A stretch of 64,000 nt of DNA from Bacteroidales bacterium (GTDB lineage: Bacteria; Bacteroidota; Bacteroidia; Bacteroidales; F082). A program made the translations under genes and the position numbers. Within the stretch, counting starts at the first letter, position 1; the number at the start of each line of letters is the position of its first letter. Shown one piece after another: positions 8,278 through 17,247 of this stretch. The stretch spans positions 62,001 through 126,000 of the forward strand of contig JAFXMK010000007.1 of the NCBI GenBank assembly GCA_017530365.1, given 5' to 3'. The notes under the pieces are model-generated. The model was given only the letters and a program-made list of their open reading frames with translations. It made no database searches and was not told the DNA's origin.

Positions 8278-9830
8278 GGCAATGATTCGTTGTAGGATTG
8301 GGCAATCAGCGGGATACTGACCGTCAGGTCGAAGTCATATACTTTCACATTTTGGCCCGTCTTGTCCTCTCTCAGATCGTTGTAGGAACACAGGTCATAG
8401 TGTATCTTCTTCCGCTTGTATTCGGTCTTTAAGTCTTTTTCTGGAGGGGTGCTGCCATTGTTGTGGGCCGTGATGAAGTCAGTGATGTTGTCGTGGATAA
8501 GCTGCCGCTCATGGTCGGTAGGAGGACGGAACCCTTGCAGCAGGAGATCTATGCTCCAACGGTTGTGTTCTACGTTGGATTCCAACTCGATCTCCTCTTT
8601 AGAAAGGGCATAAAACTGGCTCCAGTCATCATCGTCATGTCCCAACGACCGCATCTTAGTAGGCAGGGTCATGACGTTGTGGAAGTTAGAATAGCGCGAA
8701 CGGAAGGAGGGAAGCATCGCCCATTCCTTTTCGACTTCATCAATGGGGAGATGGGTGGGGATGCCTTTTTTGCCGAAACTGCATGCATAGCAGTAGTTGA
8801 GGCGCTTGGCCATCTGAAGCAATGGAAGGTTGATGTCGTATCCGCGGTCCTCCATGCCGAAAGGATAGAGGTTGCCAAAGGCTCCTGTTGTCCTAACCCT
8901 ATCGATCAAGCTTGCTTGTTTGGCGTATACCAAAATGGGGATGTTGTTCTGATAGATGGCACTTGGAAAAGCGAAGGCTTGGCTAAAGTTGTTCTGGCCT
9001 TGATCGTCGCATAGGGCAATGGTAAGCAACTGGTGACTGTCGTTTGCCCAAGAAACTATTTTTTGTTGGACGATGGGGTGATAGAGGTTGCCTTCCACGA
9101 ACTCCCATTCCACATCGACGAAGTCTTCTCTTGACGACTTGTATAGGGGCTCGTGGAATTGTGTCATGTTTTGGCTTCTCAGGTCGATGGAGCGGTAGTA
9201 GGAGTGGTCGAACAGCTGTTGGTAGCGTTGCATGAAGGTGTTTTTCCTCTTGCCCATGTCGTCGTCGAGAATGGTGATCCTGGTGCGTAGAGAGTGGTCT
9301 CGCACGTAGTTGGGGTAATGGGCGGTCAGGGTGGCATGAAGGGCGAGGCTCTCACCCATGTCGCTGAGGCCTTGGATCACCAAGTGAACGATTTTGTCGG
9401 ATTGGAGGTCGATTTGTTCCCTGTCAAGGTGAGGATAGATGGCCCCTTTGTTGGGCTGGCAAAACACATTCTTGGCCCATTGGTCTTCCATGGTAAATGG
9501 ATAGAGTTCCACCTTTTCGTTGAACTTTGGGCAGAAGTCCAAGGTCTGAAACAGCCACAGGGACATTCGGTTATGGAGCAATAGATGGCAGATGGGCTTG
9601 GGTGAGGTTGGCTCTGGAGCCGCCATATTATTGAGGAATGCTTCCAAGTTGCTGATGGTGTCTTCGTCGGAGATGCCTTTTTCTGGAAGGACGCATAGTT
9701 GCTGAAAAGAGCTGGGAAAACCTATATCCTTGAAGCTGGGGTAAGCCTCGATCTGCCAACCTTTGGTTTGCCATTGCTCCATGATGCATTGCCGAAGTGG
9801 ATGGTTTCCGATGATTAATACCGAATTCAT
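8274..9830 (-). CDS. Soluble TrkA-N/Rossmann-like protein with C-terminal RyR-like domain
   Basis: A 518-residue protein with no signal peptide or TM segment. It opens with a Rossmann-like strand-loop (MNSVLIIGNHPL) and has a second one at mid-protein (HLVIQGLSDMGESLALHATL) followed by the acidic strand ITILDDD, matching the second RCK-like unit of the membrane protein at 22610-24778 (HLYIAGFNEMGIALLLEAL, ITIVDPK). Residues about 420-518 match the RyR domain: HNRWSIDLLLQGFR, then KIHYDLCSYNDLRED, then VYDFDLTVSIPLI. Bacterial RyR domains are suspected ligand sensors; the ligand is unknown. The glycine loops are imperfect, so nucleotide binding is uncertain. It looks like a cytosolic relative of the operon's first gene. 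Its stop overlaps the FHA-protease start. Confidence 0.75.
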   Translation of the reverse strand: MNSVLIIGNHPLRQCIMEQWQTKGWQIEAYPSFKDIGFPSSFQQLCVLPEKGISDEDTISNLEAFLNNMAAPEPTSPKPICHLLLHNRMSLWLFQTLDFCPKFNEKVELYPFTMEDQWAKNVFCQPNKGAIYPHLDREQIDLQSDKIVHLVIQGLSDMGESLALHATLTAHYPNYVRDHSLRTRITILDDDMGKRKNTFMQRYQQLFDHSYYRSIDLRSQNMTQFHEPLYKSSREDFVDVEWEFVEGNLYHPIVQQKIVSWANDSHQLLTIALCDDQGQNNFSQAFAFPSAIYQNNIPILVYAKQASLIDRVRTTGAFGNLYPFGMEDRGYDINLPLLQMAKRLNYCYACSFGKKGIPTHLPIDEVEKEWAMLPSFRSRYSNFHNVMTLPTKMRSLGHDDDDWSQFYALSKEEIELESNVEHNRWSIDLLLQGFRPPTDHERQLIHDNITDFITAHNNGSTPPEKDLKTEYKRKKIHYDLCSYNDLREDKTGQNVKVYDFDLTVSIPLIAQSYNESLP

Positions 9831-9854
9831 GTCTGTTGTCTAAAGAAGGAGGAA

Positions 9855-11051
9855 TCAAAAGTTGAGCTTGTCCAAGGCAGTGCCGGAAACGGTCTCAATG
9901 ACGGTCCTGACAACTTCACTGCCGTATTGGTGGTAGAGGTTGACCAGGTAGGTGCCCACGACACTTTCTTTCTTCATCTTGTTGAGCTTACGGTAGTCCT
10001 TGCGCCAGTTCTCTCTCATTTCGTCGGTGATGTTGCACTGTTCGACGAAGTAGAACTCCACGTTGTATTCTCCGGTTCCCCAATGGGCAACGCCGCCAGG
10101 CAATGGCATGTAGGAACGGGGCACGATGAAGCAGTCGCCGTTGATGTTCAGGTAGGTGGTGTCAGGCATCGTCAAGGTCGAGTCATATAAAGGCGATCCG
10201 GGGTCGAACTCCTGCTGATGTTTCATGTAGTATTCTCGGTTGGCATCGATAATCTCCCTTTTATAGATGAAGAGGCCGTCTTCCAAATCATATTCCTCGA
10301 TTGGGATTTGGACGTTGAAGGAGCCTAAATGAACATTCTTTGCCAGCATGACGGCCTCGTTGTACCATGAGGAGCTGATGCTGAAATACAGACCGACGAT
10401 CAAGTTTTCGCGGTCGTCGAAAGAGAAGGTGAGATTTCTTCCGTAGTCTTTCTCTTCATCGGGGTAAATGTAATTGGCTGCCATGTTGGGCAGATGGCAG
10501 CTGTATGGGTCGAAATACATGGAGTCGAGCACCAGCTTGAACTTGCTGTGGTTGAAGATCTGGTTGAGCCCGGCTTCGTCGGTGTCCACATGGCAATAGA
10601 ACTTTAACACGTCTTTGCCATTATGTTGAGCGTTTAAGGTGAACCCGTTGAAGTTAAGATCGGCCGGGTCCAATGGTCCGTCGAATGACCCTTGTTTGTA
10701 GAAGTCGCTGAGACTGTTCATGAAGGTAAGGCTGTCGAGATAATAGCATTCGTTCTCGATGAGTTCGTCCCATTTTGCCTTCATGTTGCTCCGAATGTTG
10801 GCCACATTCATGATTTCAGTAACGAAGATGCTGGAAGCATCGTTGACCAACGTGCCCAATACGGCCAAGCCAGCTGTGGCTAGGAAAGAACGCGACTTCC
10901 TTTGCCGTTGCATATAGTTGTTGATGCGGATGGAGTCGTTGGCGCTAATGCTGTTGACCCTCATTCTCAGGGCATCGCCTTGAATGGCTTCTTGCGCGGT
11001 CATGCTGACCGTTATCATCAGGCAGAAGATTAGTAATAGTTTCTTTTTCAT
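9855..11051 (-). CDS. Unknown secreted protein next to the CHAT protease
   Basis: No family recognised. I start it at the ATG at 11051, because the only longer option is a TTG inside the CHAT stop region, and the ATG gives a signal peptide (MKKKLLLIFCLMITVSMTAQ). The mature protein (about 380 residues) has a helical N-terminal part with one hydrophobic stretch (SFLATAGLAVLGTLV) and then a mostly beta, acidic body with several cysteines (ECYY, KFYCHVD, SCHLPN, GDCFIV, EQCNIT). The 20-bp gap to the CHAT gene and 24-bp gap to the RyR-like gene place it firmly in the operon. Being exported alongside a CHAT protease makes it a candidate substrate or partner; that is inference only. Confidence 0.75.
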   Translation of the reverse strand: MKKKLLLIFCLMITVSMTAQEAIQGDALRMRVNSISANDSIRINNYMQRQRKSRSFLATAGLAVLGTLVNDASSIFVTEIMNVANIRSNMKAKWDELIENECYYLDSLTFMNSLSDFYKQGSFDGPLDPADLNFNGFTLNAQHNGKDVLKFYCHVDTDEAGLNQIFNHSKFKLVLDSMYFDPYSCHLPNMAANYIYPDEEKDYGRNLTFSFDDRENLIVGLYFSISSSWYNEAVMLAKNVHLGSFNVQIPIEEYDLEDGLFIYKREIIDANREYYMKHQQEFDPGSPLYDSTLTMPDTTYLNINGDCFIVPRSYMPLPGGVAHWGTGEYNVEFYFVEQCNITDEMRENWRKDYRKLNKMKKESVVGTYLVNLYHQYGSEVVRTVIETVSGTALDKLNF

Positions 11052-11071
11052 GGTCGTTGTATGTTTAGTTT

Positions 11072-13297
11072 TCAAAAAATATCAATTAGGATAAAGGCAT
11101 TGTAAAACTGTGGCAAGTCGAAGGAAGGTTCCAACTTTGTCATTTTCAGCTGTTTTGAGTTGAAGCGTCGTGAAGGTTCTCTTCCTGTAGCGATGAGTTC
11201 TTCTCTTGCATGATGGAATGCAGTATGGATGTCTTCCGTCTTTAGGTGCCTGTAAAACGCCTGCATCAAGAGTGAGGTGGCTTCGTCATCAACACTCCAA
11301 AGGCTGACAATCATGGCTTTAACGCCAGCATTCTTCAATCCGCGTTGTAATCCATACACGCCATCGCTGGTCATGTACCCTTCTCCGGATTGGCAAGCAG
11401 AAAGGACGATGAGCCTTATGTTGGAGAGGTCCATCTGGGAAATCTCACGGGCCGATAAGATGCCATCGTGGACGGAAGGATCGAAATTGTCAGAAGCGAT
11501 GGCGTTGTTGGCACCTGCCAGAATCAACCCATTTTGAGATAGGGATTCGTCGTAGTCTGCGGGCTTGAGGTCGGTGCCCTCGCTCATTGTGCCAATGAAA
11601 TAACCATGGGTGGCCAGGTGCACGATGGGGAATTGGGTGGCCAACTTGATGGCCTCGTCTTCTGTGGCCAACGTGTCGGTCAGCAGGATAACGTTGAGAC
11701 TGTCGTATTGCGATTGTATGGCTTCAATCTCGGCTCTGGTTCCAGGAAGTGCTGCGAGTTGCACCTTGATTGACTTCAGGAAATAGTAGGCAGATTCGTC
11801 GTTGAGAAGCTTGGAAGTAGAAGCTTTCGTCGATGTGCTGGCTTTGTCGAAATCGATGCCTCCCAAGGCCAGCACCTTCTTGCTGGCTTGTGTTGGAGTC
11901 TTGGTGACGAGTTGCCGCGTGCTTGTCAACCGATACAGTTGGTCTGAATGGAGATTGGTTTCTCCGCTTGGCAGCATATATTCGATGGCCATGTAATGGA
12001 AGATGCCGTCTGGGGCGAAAAACACCTTTTTGGTATCGTTTCCAATAGCCTCAAGAAGTTTTGGCGTCCAAATTAAGGAAAATAGTGTCGAATCGGAGTA
12101 GAAGTCGTTTTTCAGCCAAGGGTCGTCGAAATCGATGGCGTCGGCCACGATGCCACCACCTCGGAGCGGGACATCTACGATATGTCCGATGTCGCCAAGG
12201 CTAACGAATTCAGGATTTCCTTGCTTTCGGAGGACGAGGGCTCCCATCTGCATGCGATCGTATTTCTCGTATTTCAAGAATTCAATGGCGCATTCATTTG
12301 GTTTAAGTTGCCGCTGTATCTGTTGCCAATTATAGACTTGCAGCTTGTTGCTTTTTGAATACTCAAGTAGGAGTGACTTGCTGAACAGGGTCACATCATA
12401 GAGGAAAGCCGGGTCGGCATGCTCCAGTCGGTAGCAGTCGATCACAAAAGGCCTGAGTCGCATCCAGTAATGCTCACGGTCCTCGGCTGACATGCCACCG
12501 AATCGTTTCAAAGCATCTTTCTTCTTCAATGAGAAATAGCTCTTATAGCATCGCAATGCGGAGGAGGATGGCTTGCCACCTTCAAGTTCTTGTTGAAGCA
12601 TCAGGATCTTGGCCTTCTTGCGCAAGGCCTCTCCGTAATCGCCCGAGAGGGTGTCCTTGTAGTATCCCACGACGTCATCGATGACCTCGATAGCCTCGTT
12701 GAAATCAGATGGATTCTGTGCCACACGAGCCTTGCAGATGGCCCATTGCGACAAGATGTCGAGGACCACATCATCGTATGGTGAGTAATAGTTGGAAGCC
12801 AAGGCTACCGCACGGTCGATCCATTCAAAGGCTTCATCGTAACGACGTTCTTTGTAATAGAGCTGTCCTAACTCACGAAAGAGGATGAAGCGATCGTGAT
12901 TGACGGTTTGGTGTGTCCGATGGGCTGGATCGTCAGCGTAGTCGAGGCATTGCAGGAAATAGTCTTCCGCCAGGTCGTAGGATGCTGGGTCGTCGTCTGA
13001 ATTAAGGTAATGGAAATCGCCAAGTAACTTGTTAATCTCTTGTTGTAGGCTATCCCTTGTCGCTTGGGAGAGATGTCCTCGTTCAGCCCTTTGGTTCAAG
13101 GCCGTCTGATAGTCGTCGATAAGATGCTTCAGATGGGTCTTGTTGCCAGTCTCCACATAACAACGGTTGCCTTCAACATAAAGCGAATGGGTGTAGTCGA
13201 GAAAGGCACGCTGCGAGGCATTGGAGGGGAGCTGTGCGACAACAGTTCCGCTTATCATGAGGAGAAGTAAGAGAATAGGGGTAAGTCTTTTTTTCAT
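11072..13297 (-). CDS. CHAT-domain (caspase-like) protease with signal peptide and TPR-like region
   Basis: A clan CD cysteine protease of the CHAT family. The start at 13297 gives a clean signal peptide (MKKRLTPILLLLLMISG..AQ); an ATG at 13324 would add nine residues. The N-terminal half is helical and TPR-like (LFRELGQLYYKERRYDEAFEWIDRA). The C-terminal CHAT domain keeps both catalytic positions: His564 in HLATHGYF and Cys635 in LSACQSGEG (numbered from 13297). It ends in an ALQMTKLEPSFDLPQFYNAFIL-like tail typical of the family (motifs TKLEPSFDLP and FYNAFILI). Most CHAT proteins act in the cytoplasm, so a predicted export signal is unusual. It sits between a 46-residue TPR gene and an unknown secreted protein in the 14-gene operon, suggesting an extracytoplasmic TPR-CHAT complex. 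Confidence 0.93.
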   Translation of the reverse strand: MKKRLTPILLLLLMISGTVVAQLPSNASQRAFLDYTHSLYVEGNRCYVETGNKTHLKHLIDDYQTALNQRAERGHLSQATRDSLQQEINKLLGDFHYLNSDDDPASYDLAEDYFLQCLDYADDPAHRTHQTVNHDRFILFRELGQLYYKERRYDEAFEWIDRAVALASNYYSPYDDVVLDILSQWAICKARVAQNPSDFNEAIEVIDDVVGYYKDTLSGDYGEALRKKAKILMLQQELEGGKPSSSALRCYKSYFSLKKKDALKRFGGMSAEDREHYWMRLRPFVIDCYRLEHADPAFLYDVTLFSKSLLLEYSKSNKLQVYNWQQIQRQLKPNECAIEFLKYEKYDRMQMGALVLRKQGNPEFVSLGDIGHIVDVPLRGGGIVADAIDFDDPWLKNDFYSDSTLFSLIWTPKLLEAIGNDTKKVFFAPDGIFHYMAIEYMLPSGETNLHSDQLYRLTSTRQLVTKTPTQASKKVLALGGIDFDKASTSTKASTSKLLNDESAYYFLKSIKVQLAALPGTRAEIEAIQSQYDSLNVILLTDTLATEDEAIKLATQFPIVHLATHGYFIGTMSEGTDLKPADYDESLSQNGLILAGANNAIASDNFDPSVHDGILSAREISQMDLSNIRLIVLSACQSGEGYMTSDGVYGLQRGLKNAGVKAMIVSLWSVDDEATSLLMQAFYRHLKTEDIHTAFHHAREELIATGREPSRRFNSKQLKMTKLEPSFDLPQFYNAFILIDIF

Positions 13298-13348
13298 ATA
13301 CGGCGATGATCCACTTTTGTTCATTAAGACAATCCAATTATTATTCCA

Positions 13349-16114
13349 TTATTCCGTTTCGTTAATTTTTTTTTCGGTGGGGCTTAATAAATCTTCGATG
13401 CGCTTTACGTCGTTCTTGCGTTCCTCGGGGATGACCCCAGCCGCTTCAAAATCACGGAAGCTTTGCAAAAAGCTCTCTTTCAGTTCGTGCTTATATTTGA
13501 GGTAGATGGTTTCAGCTTCCTTAAATTTGCCTTGGAAAAGCAAGGAAGCAGCGAGGTTGGAGTTGATCCAGATTTGAGTAGAGTCTATGGAAAGCGCCTC
13601 ACGTGCATAGCTTTCCGATTTTTCCAGTTGGCTTACATAGATGCCTTGTAAAGATTGGTCGTTCAGGGCACGGGCATAGTCTTTTTGATAGGTCTTGGCG
13701 TCTTTTTGATAGCGCTTTTTCAACATTGGAAGCCTTTCTTCATTGATTGTAAAGCATTTGGCGTGTTCCTCTGTCGTCTGATAGAGTTGAGCAAGCAACT
13801 GGAGTGTGTTGTTGTACCATTTCCCGTAGGAGGAATTATGTTGCGCCAATGATCTATAGAGCGGCAGTGCTTCTTCAAAGATAGGAATGGCTTGTGGGTA
13901 CTGCTCTTGTTGCCAATATAACAAACCCATGCTATACAGTGTGGTGGCAAGCCTGGGCTCGTAAACCTGAGGGTTGCTAATTGCCAAACGTCTGTATATA
14001 GCTGCGGCATCCAAGTACATGGTTTCACATTCCGAGAATCGTTGGGTTTTGTAATACAAGGTGGCGAGACTGCTTAGCGTCGAGACTAAATCGCGCTCGT
14101 AGGTTTGAGGTTTTTCTTTTTCCAAACGTCTGTAGATCTCTAGGGCTTCCAAATTCAATGCTTCGCTTTCCTCAAGGTGTTGTGTGTTGAAATATAGGTC
14201 GGCAAGTTCGCTGAGTGCTTTGGCCATTTCTGGTTCGTGGGCCTGTGGATTGTTCTTTCTCAGTTGTCTGTAGATATCCAAAGCTTCCAGGAACAAAGTC
14301 TTGCCTTCTGTAAGGCGGTGGGTGTTCTTGTAAAGGATGGCGAGGTTGGTGAGCGTCATGGCCAAAACAGGTTCATACCGCTGTGGATTGTCTTTTGCCA
14401 AGCGTCTATAGATATCCAAGGCTTGCGAACGCATCGGCTCACTTTCCGTGAATTGTTGAGCGTTCTGGTACAAGTTGGCAAGGTTGCTAAGTGTTGTGGC
14501 CAAAGCAGGTTCGTAGGTTTGAGGGTTGTCCTTTGCCAACCGTCTGTAAATTTCCAAGGCTTGCAAGTGTAGGCTTTTGCTTTCCGCAAGGCGTTGGGTA
14601 TTGGAATAGATGACGGCAAGGTTGTTCATTGTCATGGCCAAATCAGGCTCGTAGGCTTGTGGGTTGGCTTTTGCCAGACGCTTTTGGATTTCGATGGCTT
14701 CCAACTGCAAGGTTTCGCTTTCTGAGAGGCGGTGGCTGTTCTGGTACAAGGTGGCAAGGTTATTCAGTGTCATGGCTAAACCAGGCTCGTATGTGTCTGG
14801 GTCTTGTTCTGCCAACTGTCTGCGGATCTTCAATGCTTCCAGATACATGGTCTCGCTTTCCGTTTGACGTTGGGTGTTGGAATACAAGAGGGCGAGATTG
14901 TTAAGCGTCCGAGCAACATCAGGCTTGTAGTCTTTGGCTTTTTCTTTGTTTTTGTCTTTGGTTTTGTATAACGGTCTGTATCTTGGTTTTTCTTTAGCCA
15001 AACGTTTGTAGCTCTCTAGGGCTTCCAGATACAGGCTTTCACTCTCTGCGAGGTGCTGGGTGTTCTTGTAAAGGACGGCAAGGTTGTTCAGGGTGCTGGC
15101 CAAGTCGGGTTCGTAGGCTTGTGGGTTGTCTTTGCTCAAGCCCCTGTAGATGTCCAAGGCTCTGGAATAGTATTTCTTGGCTTTGACGTGATCGTTGAAT
15201 TCTTGGAAACAATAGCCTGCGTCAAATTGCCAGCTGGGGTTGGTTGAGTCCAATTCGGCGCGGGTTTCAATATAAAACAGTGCTTTCTCATTGTCAAATC
15301 TTGCCAAGGCAATGGTATGAAGCTGATATAGATACTCGGCGTCTTTTCCTTGCTGTTTGAGCACGGCGGCCATATCCTTGTTGGCTTTGTTGAGCATCGT
15401 GTTGGCCTCTCCGATCTGTTGTTCGATGTGGTCGAGGGCTTTCTTGTTGCGTTCCAGCACGTCGATGGGGTCGAATAGGAGGCGGATGAGTGAGTCGGCA
15501 CGCTCCAATTCACCGTTTTCGATGAAGATGTTTACGATCCGATCTTTCTCACTTAATAAATCGTAGTCAGTATGTGCATAATGCTCGGAGAGGCCATCGA
15601 TGAGCGACTGGTATTTCTCGAACTTGTCGTAAAGGTTCTGTATTTCTTGCTGGTATTGTTCGATGGTAATCCTGTTTTCCTCCTTTAGTTTATCGAACTC
15701 TCTAACCTTTGCATTGTAGTTGTTTTCGGCAGTTTTAAAAGCGTTGTTCTCGATGCGCTGTTTATCAGCTTGCAGTTGTGCTATGGATACCATGACGATG
15801 GTAAGTGGCACCTTGTCGGAGAACGCTAACTGTCGCCCGATAAAGTCGGTTTCATTCAACTCGTAGCCTTTCTTTTGCACTTGCTGCAAAGAATAGGCCT
15901 CGCCGTTCTTTTTGCCGGGTAGCACTATGGAGAAGGTGCCGTCATCATTGCTGTTAACAAAGTTGTGTTCACCTTTGGCTCTGATGGTTACATTGCTTAA
16001 GGCTTCGCCTTTCTTGTTGGGACGGCCAAGGGTTCTCACATAGCCTTGCTGGGTTTGGGAGAAGGCTATGGAAGTTAATAGCAAACCGATGATGAACAGT
16101 ACAAGCTTTTTCAT
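13349..16114 (-). CDS. Secreted TPR protein with carboxypeptidase-regulatory-like domain, 46-residue repeat type
   Basis: A 921-residue relative of the 2898-5672 product: signal peptide (MKKLVLFIIGLLLTSIAFSQ), QTQQGYVRTLGRPNKKG, carboxypeptidase-regulatory-like domain, coiled coil, the HYAHTDYDLLSE..ENGELERADSL segment, and the ETRAELDSTNPSWQFDAG segment. It has the most regular array of the group: about ten TPRs with a 46-residue (138-bp) period, each with RRLAKDNPQ.YEP.LA.TL.NLA.LY. Adjacent units are also visibly similar at DNA level (about 14.0-15.15 kb), so unequal recombination could change the repeat number. One interrupted unit has a lysine-rich insert (YKTKDKNKEKAKDYKP). The ATG overlaps the TIR gene stop by 4 bp. 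It lies directly upstream of the CHAT gene and is a likely partner. Confidence 0.9.
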   Translation of the reverse strand: MKKLVLFIIGLLLTSIAFSQTQQGYVRTLGRPNKKGEALSNVTIRAKGEHNFVNSNDDGTFSIVLPGKKNGEAYSLQQVQKKGYELNETDFIGRQLAFSDKVPLTIVMVSIAQLQADKQRIENNAFKTAENNYNAKVREFDKLKEENRITIEQYQQEIQNLYDKFEKYQSLIDGLSEHYAHTDYDLLSEKDRIVNIFIENGELERADSLIRLLFDPIDVLERNKKALDHIEQQIGEANTMLNKANKDMAAVLKQQGKDAEYLYQLHTIALARFDNEKALFYIETRAELDSTNPSWQFDAGYCFQEFNDHVKAKKYYSRALDIYRGLSKDNPQAYEPDLASTLNNLAVLYKNTQHLAESESLYLEALESYKRLAKEKPRYRPLYKTKDKNKEKAKDYKPDVARTLNNLALLYSNTQRQTESETMYLEALKIRRQLAEQDPDTYEPGLAMTLNNLATLYQNSHRLSESETLQLEAIEIQKRLAKANPQAYEPDLAMTMNNLAVIYSNTQRLAESKSLHLQALEIYRRLAKDNPQTYEPALATTLSNLANLYQNAQQFTESEPMRSQALDIYRRLAKDNPQRYEPVLAMTLTNLAILYKNTHRLTEGKTLFLEALDIYRQLRKNNPQAHEPEMAKALSELADLYFNTQHLEESEALNLEALEIYRRLEKEKPQTYERDLVSTLSSLATLYYKTQRFSECETMYLDAAAIYRRLAISNPQVYEPRLATTLYSMGLLYWQQEQYPQAIPIFEEALPLYRSLAQHNSSYGKWYNNTLQLLAQLYQTTEEHAKCFTINEERLPMLKKRYQKDAKTYQKDYARALNDQSLQGIYVSQLEKSESYAREALSIDSTQIWINSNLAASLLFQGKFKEAETIYLKYKHELKESFLQSFRDFEAAGVIPEERKNDVKRIEDLLSPTEKKINETE

Positions 16115-17241
16115 TGCGCAAGGATTACGTCATCGTTTCCACAAGGTGCATGGATGGTGTCGTTGAGCAGGGGGAAAGAGGTAATTACTTTATAGGATTT
16201 TCGTTGTGATTCAAGAGGGATGAAACAGCTGACCCTGCCTTGGTCATCGGAGACGGTTTCGAACTCACCGATCGTGAGGGGCTCGTTGGTAAAGAAGGTC
16301 TCATCATTGGGGTTAAAGAGCCGGAAATGGATGTCGCCATAGACCGAGGGGTCACGGCGGATGTCGAGACTCACGTCTGGTGTCAGGAGCAGGGTCGTAT
16401 CGACGTTGAGGAAGTCGCGGCAGGTCACTGTGAAGTGTACGGGTTTGTTGAGGAAGCGATGGGGTATGTTGGCGAAAAGTGCGGTGGCATCCATGGTTCT
16501 CAAGGTGTCGATTTTTGTCTCATTGTCGAGGGTGATGGTCACGACGGCATCTTTGAGCGGTGGCAGGGCCTCGTTATGGAAGGAGGCTTCGTGGAGACGG
16601 GTCTGCACGTCAATGGGTTGGTTCATCCTCCAGACAGCAAACAAGGTGATGAGGACGGCCAAAATGCCAATGGTCCAGATGATGGTTCGGCGGATGAGTC
16701 TCCGTTTGTGGCGTTGCCAGATGGTGTCGAATTCCACACCGAGCAGTTTGGAGATCAGCTGGGCGTATGCGCGTTCTTTGTTGAGCCATGGCTGGCGGTA
16801 AACCTTCTCGTGGATGTTGGCACCGAGGATCTCGGGAAGTCCGAGCTGGTCGATGACGGGGTTGAAGCATTCCGTAGCGGGGTCGCCGCTGTGGGGTGAG
16901 CCTTCCACGATAAAGAAGTGGATGTTGTTGGTGCGGCCCAGGTTATGGAAATACTCGATTTCCCTTCCCACCCATTTTGACTGTGCCGAGTTGGGTGAGC
17001 AGATTACGATGAGGTTCTGCGATGCCTTCAACCTTTCCTGAAGCTCTTCGGAGAGACCTCCAGGCTGGATGTCGGTAGGGGCGAAGAATACAGGCTTGAT
17101 AGGCGTTCGCGTCCATCCGTGCTCGCTGCACAGGGTGGCAGGCAACCTATAGTGCTCCAGCTTTTTTTGCAGCTTCTTGCCCCAAGCGGTGTCCTTGGAG
17201 TTGTAACTGATGAAGGCGAAGTATTTGAATTGTTGTTCCAT
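16111..17241 (-). CDS. TIR domain - TM helix - periplasmic beta-domain protein
   Basis: A 376-residue single-pass protein. Residues 1-155 form a bacterial TIR domain: FAFISYNSKDTAWGKKLQ (box 1), LIVICSPNSAQSKWVGREIE with Glu94 at the position of the catalytic glutamate of NAD-cleaving TIRs, then GSPHSGDPATECF and the LLGVEFDTIWQRHKRRLIRR juxtamembrane segment typical of this subtype. A TM helix spans about 187-205. The C-terminal 170 residues look like one or two transthyretin/carboxypeptidase-regulatory-like beta domains (DAVVTITLDNETKIDTL, GDIHFRLFN, FETVSDDQGRVSCFIPL) and should be periplasmic. The TIR would then be a cytoplasmic effector or enzyme under periplasmic control. NADase activity is inferred, not shown. 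The gene overlaps the following TPR gene by 4 bp. Confidence 0.92.
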   Translation of the reverse strand: MEQQFKYFAFISYNSKDTAWGKKLQKKLEHYRLPATLCSEHGWTRTPIKPVFFAPTDIQPGGLSEELQERLKASQNLIVICSPNSAQSKWVGREIEYFHNLGRTNNIHFFIVEGSPHSGDPATECFNPVIDQLGLPEILGANIHEKVYRQPWLNKERAYAQLISKLLGVEFDTIWQRHKRRLIRRTIIWTIGILAVLITLFAVWRMNQPIDVQTRLHEASFHNEALPPLKDAVVTITLDNETKIDTLRTMDATALFANIPHRFLNKPVHFTVTCRDFLNVDTTLLLTPDVSLDIRRDPSVYGDIHFRLFNPNDETFFTNEPLTIGEFETVSDDQGRVSCFIPLESQRKSYKVITSFPLLNDTIHAPCGNDDVILAQ

Positions 17242-17247
17242 GGATCG

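Noticed and set aside
13349..16114. Regular DNA repeats that could suggest a CRISPR array or minisatellite
   Set aside because: The period of 138 bp is a multiple of three, the frame is open throughout and the units encode TPRs; there are no unique spacers.
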